A stretch of 64,000 nt of DNA from Nautilus pompilius (Eukaryota > Mollusca > Cephalopoda > Nautilida > Nautilidae), in assembly GCA_018389105.1 (NCBI GenBank), contig JACATO010000304.1, forward strand, positions 1,860,001 to 1,924,000. Direction: 5' to 3'. This document shows positions 1-10,318 of this stretch, in pieces. The first letter of the stretch is position 1. Every line of letters begins with the position of its first letter. The notes beneath the pieces were generated by a model. It worked only from the letters and a program-made list of their open reading frames with translations. It did no database searches and had not been told where the DNA came from. The position numbers and the translations under genes are program-made.

Positions 1-216
1 GACAGGGTGTGATCACGCAGATGGCTCCATCATGTAAGTAAAAAATAAGATGGATAAGAAACAAAATACGTATTCCCTTTTCCAACATAACTCCGTCCTG
101 GAACTACTAAAACACAGTCTAAATTTTTTGTGAGAGATTTCATGGGGATAGATTAAGATGCAATTCATCTTTATCTTTGAAGCACAGGTTTGTTTCTATT
201 TATCTTGTTCAAATAA

Positions 217-317
<101 letters not shown>

Positions 318-1394
318 TTCTGTTCTCAATGTGTTATAAATCCTTTAACTGACTGTCAGTCGATTGTTGGCCTTTACGTGTTTGAAATACAGTATACGAT
401 CGACCAGAAGATAAAAAGCCATTTCCAATATGCCTGGCTCGATGTTTACTCGTGTGTTTCTTGCTAACTAATTTAAAAGAAAAGATTCTCTTTAGTCAAG
501 ATTTTTTGTTGTAAAAAAAGGACTTGTTTTCGTGTATTTATCCTTGGGTGTATGATTTACTTATGCATATAAACTGACTTAAAATAAATATGATGGCTAC
601 ATTAAAAGAAAAAAAAAGGTAAACGAGAAGAGATGTTAATAACGAAAGGAATAACAATGTATTTGCAAAATGGTATCTAAAGCCATAATTATTCATTTAT
701 ATTCTTATTATTTATCACTTCTAAATGTGATCAAACTAAGTTTTTTGTTATTCCTCTAGTTATTTGTTCCATTCTCCTATTTTTATTTAACCCTTTATCT
801 TCTGAAGCTCTCAAGAGCAATTACTTTGTTCGCAATTATTAAAAATAATCACATTTATTTCTAGAAATAACTTTGCACAACAAGAATATGCTTAGACATT
901 TCTAATTTCAATTAGTTTATCTTTTGTAATTTTCTTCTTTTATTTCTTTATTTCTTACTCTTTTTTCCCATTAAATTTGATTTCAGTGACTAAAATGTTC
1001 GGTAAACCGTCGCATCCTTTTCCGCATAGTAATACCGAGTCTTTCTAATTGTCTCTTTGTTTTCGCTTCATTATACCTCACTGTCGAAATCGATAGTACT
1101 GGATCACTATCCATAACACAAGATATACTTGTGGCTCCCTACTAAAATTCTTCATTTCTTTAGATGTGAGAGGAAACTGGAGTATCCGGGAAAAGCCTAC
1201 GCAGTAAGACCATACCATAACGATACACCAAGCTGGGTCGGCGATTTTCTCCATCATTTATTTCTGATCATGGGTGGTGATCCAGACCGCTTGCCTCGGA
1301 ATCGAGAAAGGAATTTATGGAAGCAAGTGTATATATTCAGAACAGAGCAGTGATTTAAGAAAAAAAATGTAAGGTGGGATATAAGAAAACAACA
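318..1394. other. AT-rich DNA, no gene seen; one short dispersed repeat
   Basis: I see no coding signature. Positions 1159-1185 match 58172-58198 with about five differences (TTTAGATGTG, then GGAGTAT), so this is a fragment of a dispersed repeat. The core around the GGAGTAT sequence recalls a short repeat seen in several animal genomes, but I cannot name it. Reading frames around 1129-1353 have no recognisable product. Confidence 0.6.
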
Positions 1395-1480
1395 AAAACT
1401 AAGTAAGAGATCCTGGTGCAAAGGACACTGGAGTCGAACTCTCAGTAATTTAACCACAGTGTTACCTCCGTATTTTCCAA
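1395..1480 (-). repeat. tRNA-like fragment, possible SINE head
   Basis: Read on the minus strand, this stretch has a box-B-like GAGTTCGACTCC preceded by a box-A-like TGTGGTTAA. The spacing between the two is shorter than in a real tRNA and no acceptor stem could be drawn, so a truncated tRNA-derived SINE is more likely than a functional tRNA gene. Support is weak. Confidence 0.25.
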
Positions 1481-1625
1481 ATAAATAAATTTATTATACC
1501 TGTATCAACATACGGCCGGCCTTACAAGAAAAATTATTCTATTTTCAAACATGAAAGCATTTTAAAATAAACATAGAAGCCACGTCTAATTCAATTAGAT
1601 AAATTAGTTAAATGTGATACATTGC

Positions 1626-1637
1626 GCCACCTAGTGG
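1626..1637 (-). promoter_or_regulatory. CTCF-like core motif
   Basis: The plus strand reads GCCACCTAGTGG. Its reverse complement, CCACTAGGTGGC, fits the conserved bilaterian CTCF core CCASYAGRKGGC at all twelve positions. It lies in unique-looking AT-rich sequence just before a LINE scrap. Such sites can act as insulators or loop anchors, but binding is inferred only from the motif. Confidence 0.45.
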
Positions 1638-1689
1638 TTGTTTTCTAATGTTTTAATCGTCATTACATTTTGTCCAGCTCATATTTTCG

Positions 1690-1935
1690 TCATCTTAAAT
1701 GGTTGTGTAACCTGCGGACCTCGACGAAGGTGGCTGTCTACCGGGTCTTATGTCTGGCAGCGCCGAGTGTTGGACCCTGTACTGTCGACATCGGCGATGA
1801 CTCAAGGAGTTTCGCATTCATTTCCGGCATTACCTGGGGGGATCGCGAGCCCACGAGGAAATCCTCCGGTGGGCCAACACACCCAGTGTGGAGACCATAA
1901 TCGCCAGGATGAGACGTCGCTGTTACGAATCTAAT
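1690..1935 (+). pseudogene. LINE reverse-transcriptase C-terminal fragment
   Basis: After one early frameshift the plus strand encodes a stretch resembling the region just after the reverse-transcriptase domain of non-LTR retrotransposons: a KVAVYR start, a YCRHRR-(stop)-LKEF segment, then HYLGGSR and ILRWANTPSVETIIARMRR. The family pattern there is Tyr-Arg-Arg-His, Leu-Arg-His-Ile-Leu-Gly, and Leu-Arg-Arg-Ala with Val-Glu. Only about 80 residues remain, with at least one stop and one frameshift. It is a dead 5'-truncated copy; the clade is not determinable. Confidence 0.5.
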
Positions 1936-2425
1936 CGCAGTTGAATACTGTATGGAACTGTACTTACCATCCCCAATTGTCATTGACTCTCCCTTACCGC
2001 CATTTACCAGCTATCCGACGCGTCACATCGATGACTCACGCTTGCGTCACAGGCCACCGACTGCCGCCGCGGACAAGGGCTGGCAGTCGAACTGTGACCG
2101 CCAGTGCGGCTGACACAACTGAGGTCGCGTTTCCATTGGCTAACGCCGCTGGGGCGTTCCGCCTGGGTAAATTCGGAACTGCCACGCGCCGCACCTCGTG
2201 GGCAAGCGGTCAGCAAGAGATACTTGCGAAGACAGCGAACCAAGGGCCGGACGCACACCATTTCGGCTCTGCTCCCTAGAAAAGCCAGGTGCCAACAACC
2301 CGAATAGGCAAACGTTATTTCTCCACGTGGTAACAGGTGCGAGTAAAACAAGGGAGGTTGATCATGAGCACAGGGAATTTAATCCAGAACGGACAACCAA
2401 ATACTTCTTTTTTTAGTCAAATCCT
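1936..2425. other. CpG-containing stretch, no recognised gene
   Basis: This is noticeably richer in G, C and CpG than its flanks. Several overlapping frames of 60-115 codons are open on both strands, which is expected from base composition. I recognise no protein. It could be the rest of the LINE fragment, the 5' part of the following hAT element, or a CpG island remnant. Confidence 0.35.
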
Positions 2426-2849
2426 GTCACTTTCACATGCCTCGAGTGTTTGAAATGTGTAGCAGTGGCAAAAGAATATAATTTACGAAGACATAAAGAA
2501 ACAAAATACCCAAAACGTAGCGATCCACAAGGTGAGAACAGAACGCAAAAGATAGAAGTCTTGAAAAAGCAATCTGTGCGTCAACAAAGCGGGTTTGAAA
2601 AGAGAAGAAAGGAGTCGGAGGCAGCTACCATTGCCAGCTATCGAGAAATCTGCCCGTCCCTTCACCGATGGTGAGTTTGTGAAAAACTATAGTGAAGATA
2701 TATGACGTACTTTGCCCGAAGGCCAAAGATGTTTTTAACCATACTATTCTTTCAAGAACAAGCATTCAGCGACGCATTTTTGACATGGCCAATAATTCAT
2801 ACGATCAATTAAGAAGCAAAGTGAATCACATCACGTATTTTCTGCTGTT

Positions 2850-3119
2850 TTGGGTGAGAGCATAGACAAGACCGGCACAGCACAGCTCTCAGAATTTATT
2901 CATGTTGTCAACGAAGCATGTCAAGTCTATCAAGAACTTGCATCACAAGTGTCCTTGCATGGCGGAACAACCGGGTCCGAAATTTTCAGTGCCTTCAAGA
3001 AAACAGTCGAGGATCTAAATTTATCATGGAATAAGTTAGTAGCCGTGACAACAGATTGTGCTCCCGCCATGATCGGTGAGACGAATGGCTTCATCGGATG
3101 TCTGAAGAGAGTCCCCTAG
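2850..3119 (+). pseudogene. hAT transposase, central catalytic segment
   Basis: An 89-codon open stretch carrying two hAT core landmarks. The first, usually Leu-Asp-Glu-Ser-Thr-Asp, reads LGESIDKTGTAQL here, so the first catalytic aspartate is replaced by glycine. The second, VTTDCAPAM, keeps its aspartate. A stop follows CLKRVP, and the coding sense resumes in other frames (HREFQSFLKDF near 3250). Upstream, an ESEAATIASYREI segment lies one frameshift away. This is a broken DNA transposase that cannot be active as read. Confidence 0.75.
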
Positions 3120-3507
3120 GACCGGATCTCGTAGCACAACTGAAAGATTACCACTGCATAATTCACCAGGAGGCATTGTGCAGAAAACAAAGATATAATG
3201 GACTTTGTTATATCTACTGTTAATTTTATCCGTGCAAGCTCAATAAATCACAGAGAATTCCAGTCTTTTCTGAAGGACTTCAGTGCGGGTTATGGCGACG
3301 TTCTCTGCCACAAAGAAGTGAGGTCGCTGAGCCGTGGTAATGTTTGAAACGATTTTTTGCTCTGCGAAATGCAATCAAGCTGTTTTTACAGCAGAGAGAA
3401 AGGGCACTTCAGTCAGAGAGAACGATGACTGGATTGCTGATTTTCCTTTTTGACAGACCTCGCTGGACACTTGAATGATCTCAACCTGAAAATGCAGGGG
3501 AGAGAAA

Positions 3508-4098
3508 TTGATTTGCGATTTGTTTGAGGCAGTCTGTGAATTTGAAATGAAGCTGAAACGTTTTGCAACCCAGTTCAATAAAGGGAATCTGACACACTTT
3601 CCAGCATTCCAAGACGCCTTTTCGCACAAGCATTACAACCGGGGCCATCACAGCTGCGTGCTTGAAGACCAGCAGCAGGCGTTCATCATCAGATTTGGGC
3701 AGTTCAGGAACCAACAGGCTGCGTTCAGACTATTTGCAGATCCATTATCTGTGGTTGCTGAACCTGTACCTGGTGACGTACATCTGGAAGTAATTGAACT
3801 CCAGTGCTCCGCAGTGATGAGGAGTAAGCACAGGGAGATGCCACTCCTACAATTCTATCAGGGCCTGGACCGGCATCTGTTTCCCAATATCACTGCGAAT
3901 GCACAGAAATGGATCTCAATGTTTAGAAGCACCTACATATGTGAACAGGTGTTTTCCTTAATGAAAATGACCAAGTCTCCCCTGCGAACAAGACTAACAG
4001 ATGATAACTTGCAGGCAGTGCTCAGAGTTGCGGCTACCCCATTGGAGCCCAACGTTAACCAGTTGGTGTCAGAGAATCGCTGCAATGTCTCCCACTGA
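3508..4098 (+). pseudogene. hAT transposase C-terminal half, open 196 codons
   Basis: This is the longest uninterrupted part of the hAT element. It covers the end of the alpha-helical insertion region (FEMKLKRFATQFNKGNLTHFP) and the C-terminal hAT dimerisation domain (FRSTYICEQVFSLM, then RLTDDNLQAVLRVA, and a final ENRCNVSH before the stop). The glutamate in CEQ matches the third acidic catalytic position of hAT enzymes. It begins in mid-protein, so the reading start is not a genuine translation start. Loss of the N-terminal half makes independent function unlikely. Confidence 0.75.
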
Positions 4099-4281
4099 CC
4101 ACTACCTTTTTTATAATTGTCATCCATGTAAGTAGAATAATATATAACAAATTGATCTGAGTAAGTCTATAAAAAAATTTCATGTTGTAAGGTATAGAGA
4201 TGGATGCTAAATTTTTGTGGCCCGCTGATGGAGGTTTCACGTGAAAGTGGCCTGCGTTGAAAAGAAGTTGTGCACCCCTGT

Positions 4282-5765
4282 GCTAGACGTTACCATCACA
4301 ATGTTTCCCTAATGCTCTTGATAATTACTTTAGTTGAAACCATAAGTATGATCGCTGGTGATTAGTTCTGAATAGTTACCATAAGTTTAATCCCTTCAAA
4401 AGTCAGCTACTTTACTGTCTCACAAAGGAACCAGTTGACTATGCGCTAAATATACGAAAGTGTTCAATAACTTTTCGCATTCTTTTGCCATCTGTAAAGT
4501 TACGAGACTGGAGTTTAGAATTTTCAGAATCGACGTTAATCGATTTCTGACTCAAAGGTGCCATAGTCTTTTAGCGTTAGCTGTCCTCTTTGTTGGCTTT
4601 TGATGTTATTATTGTTTTAAAAATAACTCCATGAAAAATTCAACTCTCTTTTTTTTTTACTTTTCTGAAAAACACACAAAAAATAATTGTTAGAAATAAT
4701 TCATAGTTTTCCTAGCTGTACCATTAAGAAACTGCGCTTCTCCTGGCTTTAGAAAATGTAGATTCTGCTTCCCATAATTTCATGATAAAAAATATAGATC
4801 CCAATTCGTGTTAATCCACAGCTAAAAAATCTGGTTCCTGACTGATAATGGTCGATGGGTTATAAAATTTACTTACGGTTGCAGAGACTCCGTCTACCCA
4901 AGAACCCCTCGTCCGGATTATTCTGACGGTAGGGTTCGTAATCTCCTGGTAAGGAAATGTACACCGACGCTGATTCTGTAGCTTTCGGGAAGATACAGTT
5001 GTTGAGAAAATGAGAACCAGCTCTTTTTTTGCCGATAAATCCTGAGTTTAGAAATGGGAATCCTCATCATGGATGCACTTTTGCCGTCACATCTACCCAC
5101 TAAATTTGAGAATAAAAAGGAAAATGCTTGATCATGTTAAAAAAAAAACAAAAACAAACTCCTTTCCGGGCGGCTAGTGTCTTGGTTAAGTCAACACGAG
5201 CAGCCATCACGTTCTCGGCCATTAAAATGGTCGTTTTAAACTGAAGCAAGCGATCAAAGATGATCTCTCATCAGACCTGCTTTCACTGAAGCAGACGTTC
5301 GCTCTCCTCTTATTTTATATAAAAGGGATGGCAGACGCAGTGACGCAACGTTATTCTTTAAAGATTTCTCTTTTGATTGGCTTATAAAACACAAACTCGA
5401 GGGTCCGGGCCCTTTTCCTAAAATAATTTTAAAACATAAAATGGAAAATGTAAACTTCAAGATTTCAAATAGCAGCGTAACTAAAACAAATACCAGGCGT
5501 TCAGTAAAATAGGCACAAGGGCCTCCTCGCGCTCCCTGTATACAAGATTTGCTCTTTCTTTATCCAAAGGATCCTGGATTATTACTACACCATTTTACTG
5601 CATTTTTTAAATTTGGAGCTTTCCCATTTGCCCTTTCTCAAACATCAAGTCTACATATCATCCATAAACTACACCCATCATCATCTCTTTGTGATGTTAA
5701 AATTACTTTTGCTGGTTATAATGTTATAATTTCTATTTGAAACTGAAACAAAATTTTTAATAACT
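4282..5765. other. No gene recognised
   Basis: Moderately AT-rich DNA with only short open frames on both strands. I see no transposon ends, coding motifs or RNA gene. It separates the hAT element from the start of the first Polinton-like relic. Confidence 0.5.
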
Positions 5766-5769
5766 AAAA

Positions 5770-6960
5770 AAAAAATCCTTTTTCAACTATTTTATATCCA
5801 GGTGAAACAGTTATAAAACACGAATATAACGTCTGAAAACTACTTCCTTTAATATATGATTCTTTTCTTAAATCACGATGCACAATACTAGAATTGATGA
5901 AATATCAAATGAATTATCACCTTCATTATAACCAAAAGATAAAATCTTAGCGCTAAATTCTAATAGATTTAAAAAAATATATTCTCTGGAGTAAAATAAA
6001 CTTCATAGTTAAACTAATAATGATGATTTTAAAATAGCAGAATTAGCTTCAATGGCCTATATTATTCTTTATTCTCTGGATCCAAGTGATTGTTAATTTT
6101 CATCTCTCTTTGAATTTCACCGCTAGTTTGTGCGAGTTCTTACAAATATGTACCTAGATTTATTGCTGTCTATGTAGTTCGGTTATCAGCACTATATTTA
6201 AAGATATTATTTCTATTACTAACATATGAAGAAATATGTCTCAAGATTAATCAGATCAATATCATAATGTTTTATAGAATCTAAATTTAATGTTCGATAA
6301 TCATTTTTGAAATTTGCAGTCTTTGATGATAAAACAAAATTATGAGAATCTTTTGGTCCTAAGCTTTTTGCCATTTTATTAATTTTAATTATATTTTTAT
6401 TATTTTTATGCTATACTTTTATTGTAACATTTATAATGTTTGAGAAATAGTTTTATCTATTACATTTAATTTAAATAATTGATCAGCAATTGCATTTATT
6501 TATAAAGACATTATTATTTTGATATTAAAAGTAAACTAAATCTTTCAATTAACTGATTTGTATCTGAGATGGAAATTTTGACTTTTTCACCGTCACCAAA
6601 ATAGAGATGTCTCATATTCTGCAGTTTAAATTATCTTAGTCTAGATTAATCTTTTGTTGGATTTTTAATAATTACTTTTCGTCTTAATTCTAGAGCAATA
6701 TATTTGTTCCATTCGTAATCTTTACTTAACTTAATTTATTTTGCGCAGTATCTTCTTCAGTAAGAATATTTTAACTAGTTCTGGTTTAGTTAAGTTCACG
6801 TAAACCAGATTGGTGCAAAATTTACAGTCCTTTGCAACATTAAGCTTCTTATAAATTATTTTGATGTTAGATGATACAATTAAATATTTGTTAGATTCTA
6901 ATTTTTGTAAAAAAAATGCAGACAAAGTGATGATTCGTAAAAAACAATATAATCTACTGC
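5770..6960 (-). pseudogene. Polinton-associated virion-type protein, decayed (copy A)
   Basis: The minus strand from about 6960 down to 5770 encodes, across several frames, a protein also present in copy B. Recognisable stretches are NNIFKYSADN (about 6205), SGEIQREMKINNHLDPENKE (6067-6124), GYNEGDNSFDISS (5896-5933) and VSPGYKIVEK (about 5780-5805). This motif order matches a protein I have seen in Polinton-like elements of invertebrates, probably structural, though its precise role is unknown to me. Upstream, a clear stretch around 6731-6925 is open for 64 codons. Stops and frameshifts throughout mean it is dead. One in-frame stop at 6646-6648 is shared with copy B. Confidence 0.55.
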
Positions 6961-7379
6961 ATTTGCATCTACTTCAATTTAAGGACTGCTATCAGCTTTT
7001 AAAGGTAAACTGAAGATATTGAGAATGGACCAGGTGAATCCAACATTTCCGAAGACTCTACAAGAGATTTTTCTACTAATGGTGGAATTTCTTAGATGTT
7101 AAAGGTACCACTTATAAACCTTGAGTAGGCGAAGTAAGTGACGGCTGCATGTTTGTATTTATAATTGGCTAAAATAAATTAGTTTCTTTTTTGGTATAAA
7201 AATTATGCTCATCTATTTTTTCATCAAGAAACGTTCGTTATTTTTTTAAATATGACATTAAATTCTTAAATTGTTTAGCTCGTCTTTTTAGTTTTTATTT
7301 TATAAAACAACATTTAATGTATATATAAATCGACATTATTTAACGATATAAACAAAGATTAATAAATTCCTTAAAAATT

Positions 7380-7860
7380 TACGATGCTTTTTTATTCTAT
7401 TTATCAAATGATTTATCTATAACTGCAAACCCATTGGTTGGTTTTCGATATTCTACTGTTAAAAATCTAAATTCGTCAAAATTCATATCTTTACTAACCA
7501 AATCATCACAAAAATTGTGGAAATCATTTTAAATAATGGAAATAAAATAATTACTTTGATGGTTTATCTGGGAAGTTTGTGGCAGTTCTGAAAAATATTT
7601 AAAAGGTCGACCTCTAATATAAAAAGGCTCGGAGTTTATTTGATTTTTAAGGTTATAGAAAATGATTAAAATATGTAAAATTGGAATCAATCGCTTTTTG
7701 GATCAAAAATATAATTTTGGTCTTCAAAGTATTATACACTTATTCCATATTCGTTTTTAAATCCCGCTCCTGTTATTTTCAAACGTTTAGTAGATCTAAA
7801 TTTAAACTCTAATGCATTTTCATTTTCAGAAGAGTTTATAATGTTTTTTATTCACTTATT
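7380..7860 (-). pseudogene. Unidentified decayed protein segment in copy A
   Basis: The minus strand reads almost without interruption through RLKITGAGFKNEYGISV (about 7740-7790), then FYIRGRPFKYFSELPQ and FHNFCDDLVSKDMNFDEF, with an FAVIDKSFDK end near 7400. The coherence of the frame, broken by only a few stops, shows a former gene of the same element. It could be the N-terminal domain of the polymerase, or another Polinton protein. I do not recognise it firmly. Confidence 0.4.
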
Positions 7861-8059
7861 TTAATGTTTATGTAAAGATTTTCCAAAATACATAATCTAG
7901 AATGGTCTGAAAAACTGAAATCTAATAACATATCCATAAGTAGAATAGTTTTAATATATCGACTTCTCTTATAATCAATCCACATTTGTTTCTAGCTAAT
8001 AAAAACAATGATCTTCACCGTTATCATTTTAATAATATGTTTTAAATTCATTAATTTAT

Positions 8060-8265
8060 AAAAGGTTACTACGTTTTACTTCATCTTTCGTATTTCTCTG
8101 CAAAAGTAGGACTATCAGATATAGCAGAATCTTCAAAATATTCATAATGATGAGATTCAAATTTATCATCTTTAACTGTAAACTTCTGGGTTATCTGCAT
8201 TCTCAGACAATTCAGATTCATACTCACATTTGTACTCATCTTTTATAGTAGCTCAACTAAGTTTT
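8060..8265 (-). pseudogene. Acidic N-terminal segment of a decayed element gene
   Basis: The minus strand encodes two joined acidic stretches with one frameshift between them: an EYKCEYESELSENADNPE part and a KFESHHYEYFEDSAISDSP part. Both are rich in Glu, Asp and Ser, as in flexible N-terminal regions. It reads into the copy A relic toward lower coordinates. No function is assigned. Confidence 0.4.
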
Positions 8266-9048
8266 CCTGACCTTTAAATTATAAAAAAAATTGAAAAAAT
8301 CCATTCTATAAAATGTTTTTAAAAAATGTAAAACATGTTATCAAAAAGATAATCGCAAAACGCTTTAAGGGAAATGTGATGAGTGTAGAATTGTAAATTC
8401 AAAGTTTCTTTCAAAAAACTTGGTAAGAAAATGGCACATTCAATAATTTAATTTAACAAATATAGGAGAGTGGTTCAGTATCTCCCAGAGCTTTGCGGAA
8501 GATTGATTTTTTTTAGATGAAGTGCATGTCTTCTATAGAGAAGGTGACGTGAAGTTCCTTATATCTATGCAACTGTGTCCAACATTCGTTGGTTTTTTTT
8601 TAATCCGAGAAGCATTGGATTAATCAATATGCTGTTTCTACAGAAATGGAATGAGCTACTTGAATAAAAGTATCCATGCTCCTTTGTAATCTCTTTTTCT
8701 TTCTGTTTGTTTCATTACCATTTACCATTGTGCATCAAAACAAGCATTTTCCATTTTTGCATTTGATTTCGTTTAGATGCTGTAAAAGTTATACATCAAC
8801 TTTAAATTATATAATTTTGCTTGATAATGTCGAATTAAATCTGCTGAAGTTTCATAATGTTACCTTAGCGTGTTAAAAGCATGTCACTTTGTACTCTTTC
8901 CAGTTAATTATTAGTAAATAAAAAGAATGATAATAAGCTTCGGGTTTAATTTTTACAATATAAATTTTTTATGCTTGCTTTATCTCAGCAGTTTGACTTA
9001 ATTAATATTACAGGTGATGAATATTTCTAAAATATCAGATTTTATTGA

Positions 9049-10318
9049 TACGAGGTCCGTCGAAAAAGTATCCGACCTTAGGCTTGGAAAAAATTACTTA
9101 CTTAGTGGGTTCATTTGCTAATCCCCTTCGAAGTAGGCCCCTTATGCCTCCACACACTTCCCAGCGATCTTTCCACTGTTCGAAGCACGTCTGGAATGCT
9201 TCTTCCGGAATGGCTCTCAGCTCCGCACGATGGCCTCTCGGCTCTCAAAGCGGGAACCTTTCGGTGGCATCTTCATTTTTGGGAACAACCAAAAGTCAGA
9301 AGGAGCCATGTCTGGAGAGTAGGGAGCCTGGCGAATGAGCGAAATGCCTTTCAAAGAAATCTTGGATCAGCTGAGACGAATGAGCCGGGGCGCTGTCATG
9401 ATGCAGCTGCCAGTTTTGCAAGGCCCACAGATCCGGTCTCTCGAGTCAAACCGCATCACGAAGACATCGGAGGACTTCCTGATAGTACTCCTTTGTAACT
9501 GTTTGTCTTCTGTGCATATTCGTGATGCACAACACCTCGGTAGTTGAAGAAAACAGTCAGCATCACCTTGATTTTGCTCCGGACCTGACGTTGGGTGCTT
9601 CCACTGTGATGACTGAGCTTTGGTTTCCGGGTTGTGCTCATATACCCATGTCTCATCTCCAGGAATTCAGGATCCCTGTTGGCAGTATCCAGCAGGTCCT
9701 GCGCAACCTCAAGACGAAGTTGTTGTTGTTCCTGAGAAAGCAGCTTGGGCACAAATTTCGCTGCCACTCTGCGCGAGCCCAAATCCTCCTTTAAAATTGC
9801 ATGTGCAGAATCTTTACTGATCCCAACCTCGTCACCAATTTCCCGCACCGTCAAACGACGATCCTCCATTATCAAGGTTCGCACTTTCTCGATAACAACT
9901 GCATTGCAGCTTGTTGATGGCCTCCCGGAACGCTGGTCACTCTCCAGCGATGTGCAGCCATCTTTGAACCTGTTGTGCCATTCTTTTATTTGGGTAACAC
10001 CCATGGCATCGTCACCAAAAGCCTGTTGGATTTTGCGAATTGTTTCTGCTTGGGTATCTCCAAGCTTTTGGCAAAACTTGATGCAAGATCGTTGCTCCAC
10101 ACGTTCCATCATCACGGGCGAAATGAAAATGCGACGAGTAGGTAGTACAGCACCTCACACGCTGGCTGCCTGACAGCGACTGACGCATCCAGCAAGCCCT
10201 CCAAAACCACGCATGCGCATGAAGGCATGTGACTCCACTATGCACACTTTTGCCTCCTTAACGTCATTGCTTCCCACGAGAGAAAATAAAGTCGGATCCT
10301 TTTTCGACAGACCTCGTA
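9049..10318 (-). mobile_element. mariner transposon, about 1.27 kb, with TIRs and TA duplication
   Basis: The element proper spans 9051-10316 and is flanked by TA on both sides. Its terminal inverted repeats, starting CGAGGTCYGTCGAAAAAG at each end, match at about 27 of 30 positions. Length, TA target and encoded protein are all typical of mariner. It sits inside the AT-rich Polinton-like relic, so it inserted later. The transposase lies on the minus strand and is frameshifted. The high TIR identity indicates a fairly young but already inactive copy. Confidence 0.93.
9120..10115 (-). pseudogene. mariner transposase, frameshifted (DD34D type)
   Basis: The first 150 or so residues are in one frame: a paired-like DNA-binding region (MERVEQRSCIKFC, KEWHNRFKDG, RSGRPSTS, LTVREIGDEVGIS) followed by KFVPKLLSQEQ. 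A small deletion after DPEFLE then shifts the frame. The DETWVYEHNPETKAQS segment holding the first catalytic Asp is readable only in the next frame. The second Asp motif (LHHDSAPAH) and third (YSPDMAPSDFWLF) lie in further frames nearer 9300-9400. All catalytic residues are thus visible in the DNA but not in one protein. Expected family length is about 345 residues. Confidence 0.9.

Larger units (their letters stand above)
2430..4281 (+). mobile_element. Decayed hAT transposon (GTF2IRD2/ZBED type)
   Basis: A plus-strand transposase pseudogene fills this interval. In order: a zinc-finger-like N-terminus (LRRHKETKYPKR), a central region with GTTGSEIFSAFKK and VAVTTDCAPAM, an INHREFQSFLKDF block, and a C-terminal dimerisation region with YICEQVFSLMK and RLTDDNL. 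This order matches hAT transposases related to the GTF2IRD2 and ZBED proteins. The 3' end reads CACCCCTG at 4274-4281, the complement of the CAGGGGTG end typical of such elements. No matching 5' end was found, so the left boundary is approximate. Several frameshifts and stops make it inactive. Confidence 0.8.
5770..8265 (-). mobile_element. Polinton/Maverick-like relic, copy A, part 1
   Basis: This very AT-rich block is riddled with stops, but the minus strand shows successive protein-like stretches joined by frameshifts, with no comparable signal on the plus strand. The lower-coordinate half (5770-6960) is homologous, at diverged identity, to 29200-30360 in copy B. Copy B lies next to a protein-primed type-B DNA polymerase fragment, which is why I assign both to a Polinton/Maverick-type virus-like element. 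The terminal inverted repeats expected of Polintons were not found. Copy A probably continues past the mariner insertion to about 11.2 kb. Confidence 0.6.
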
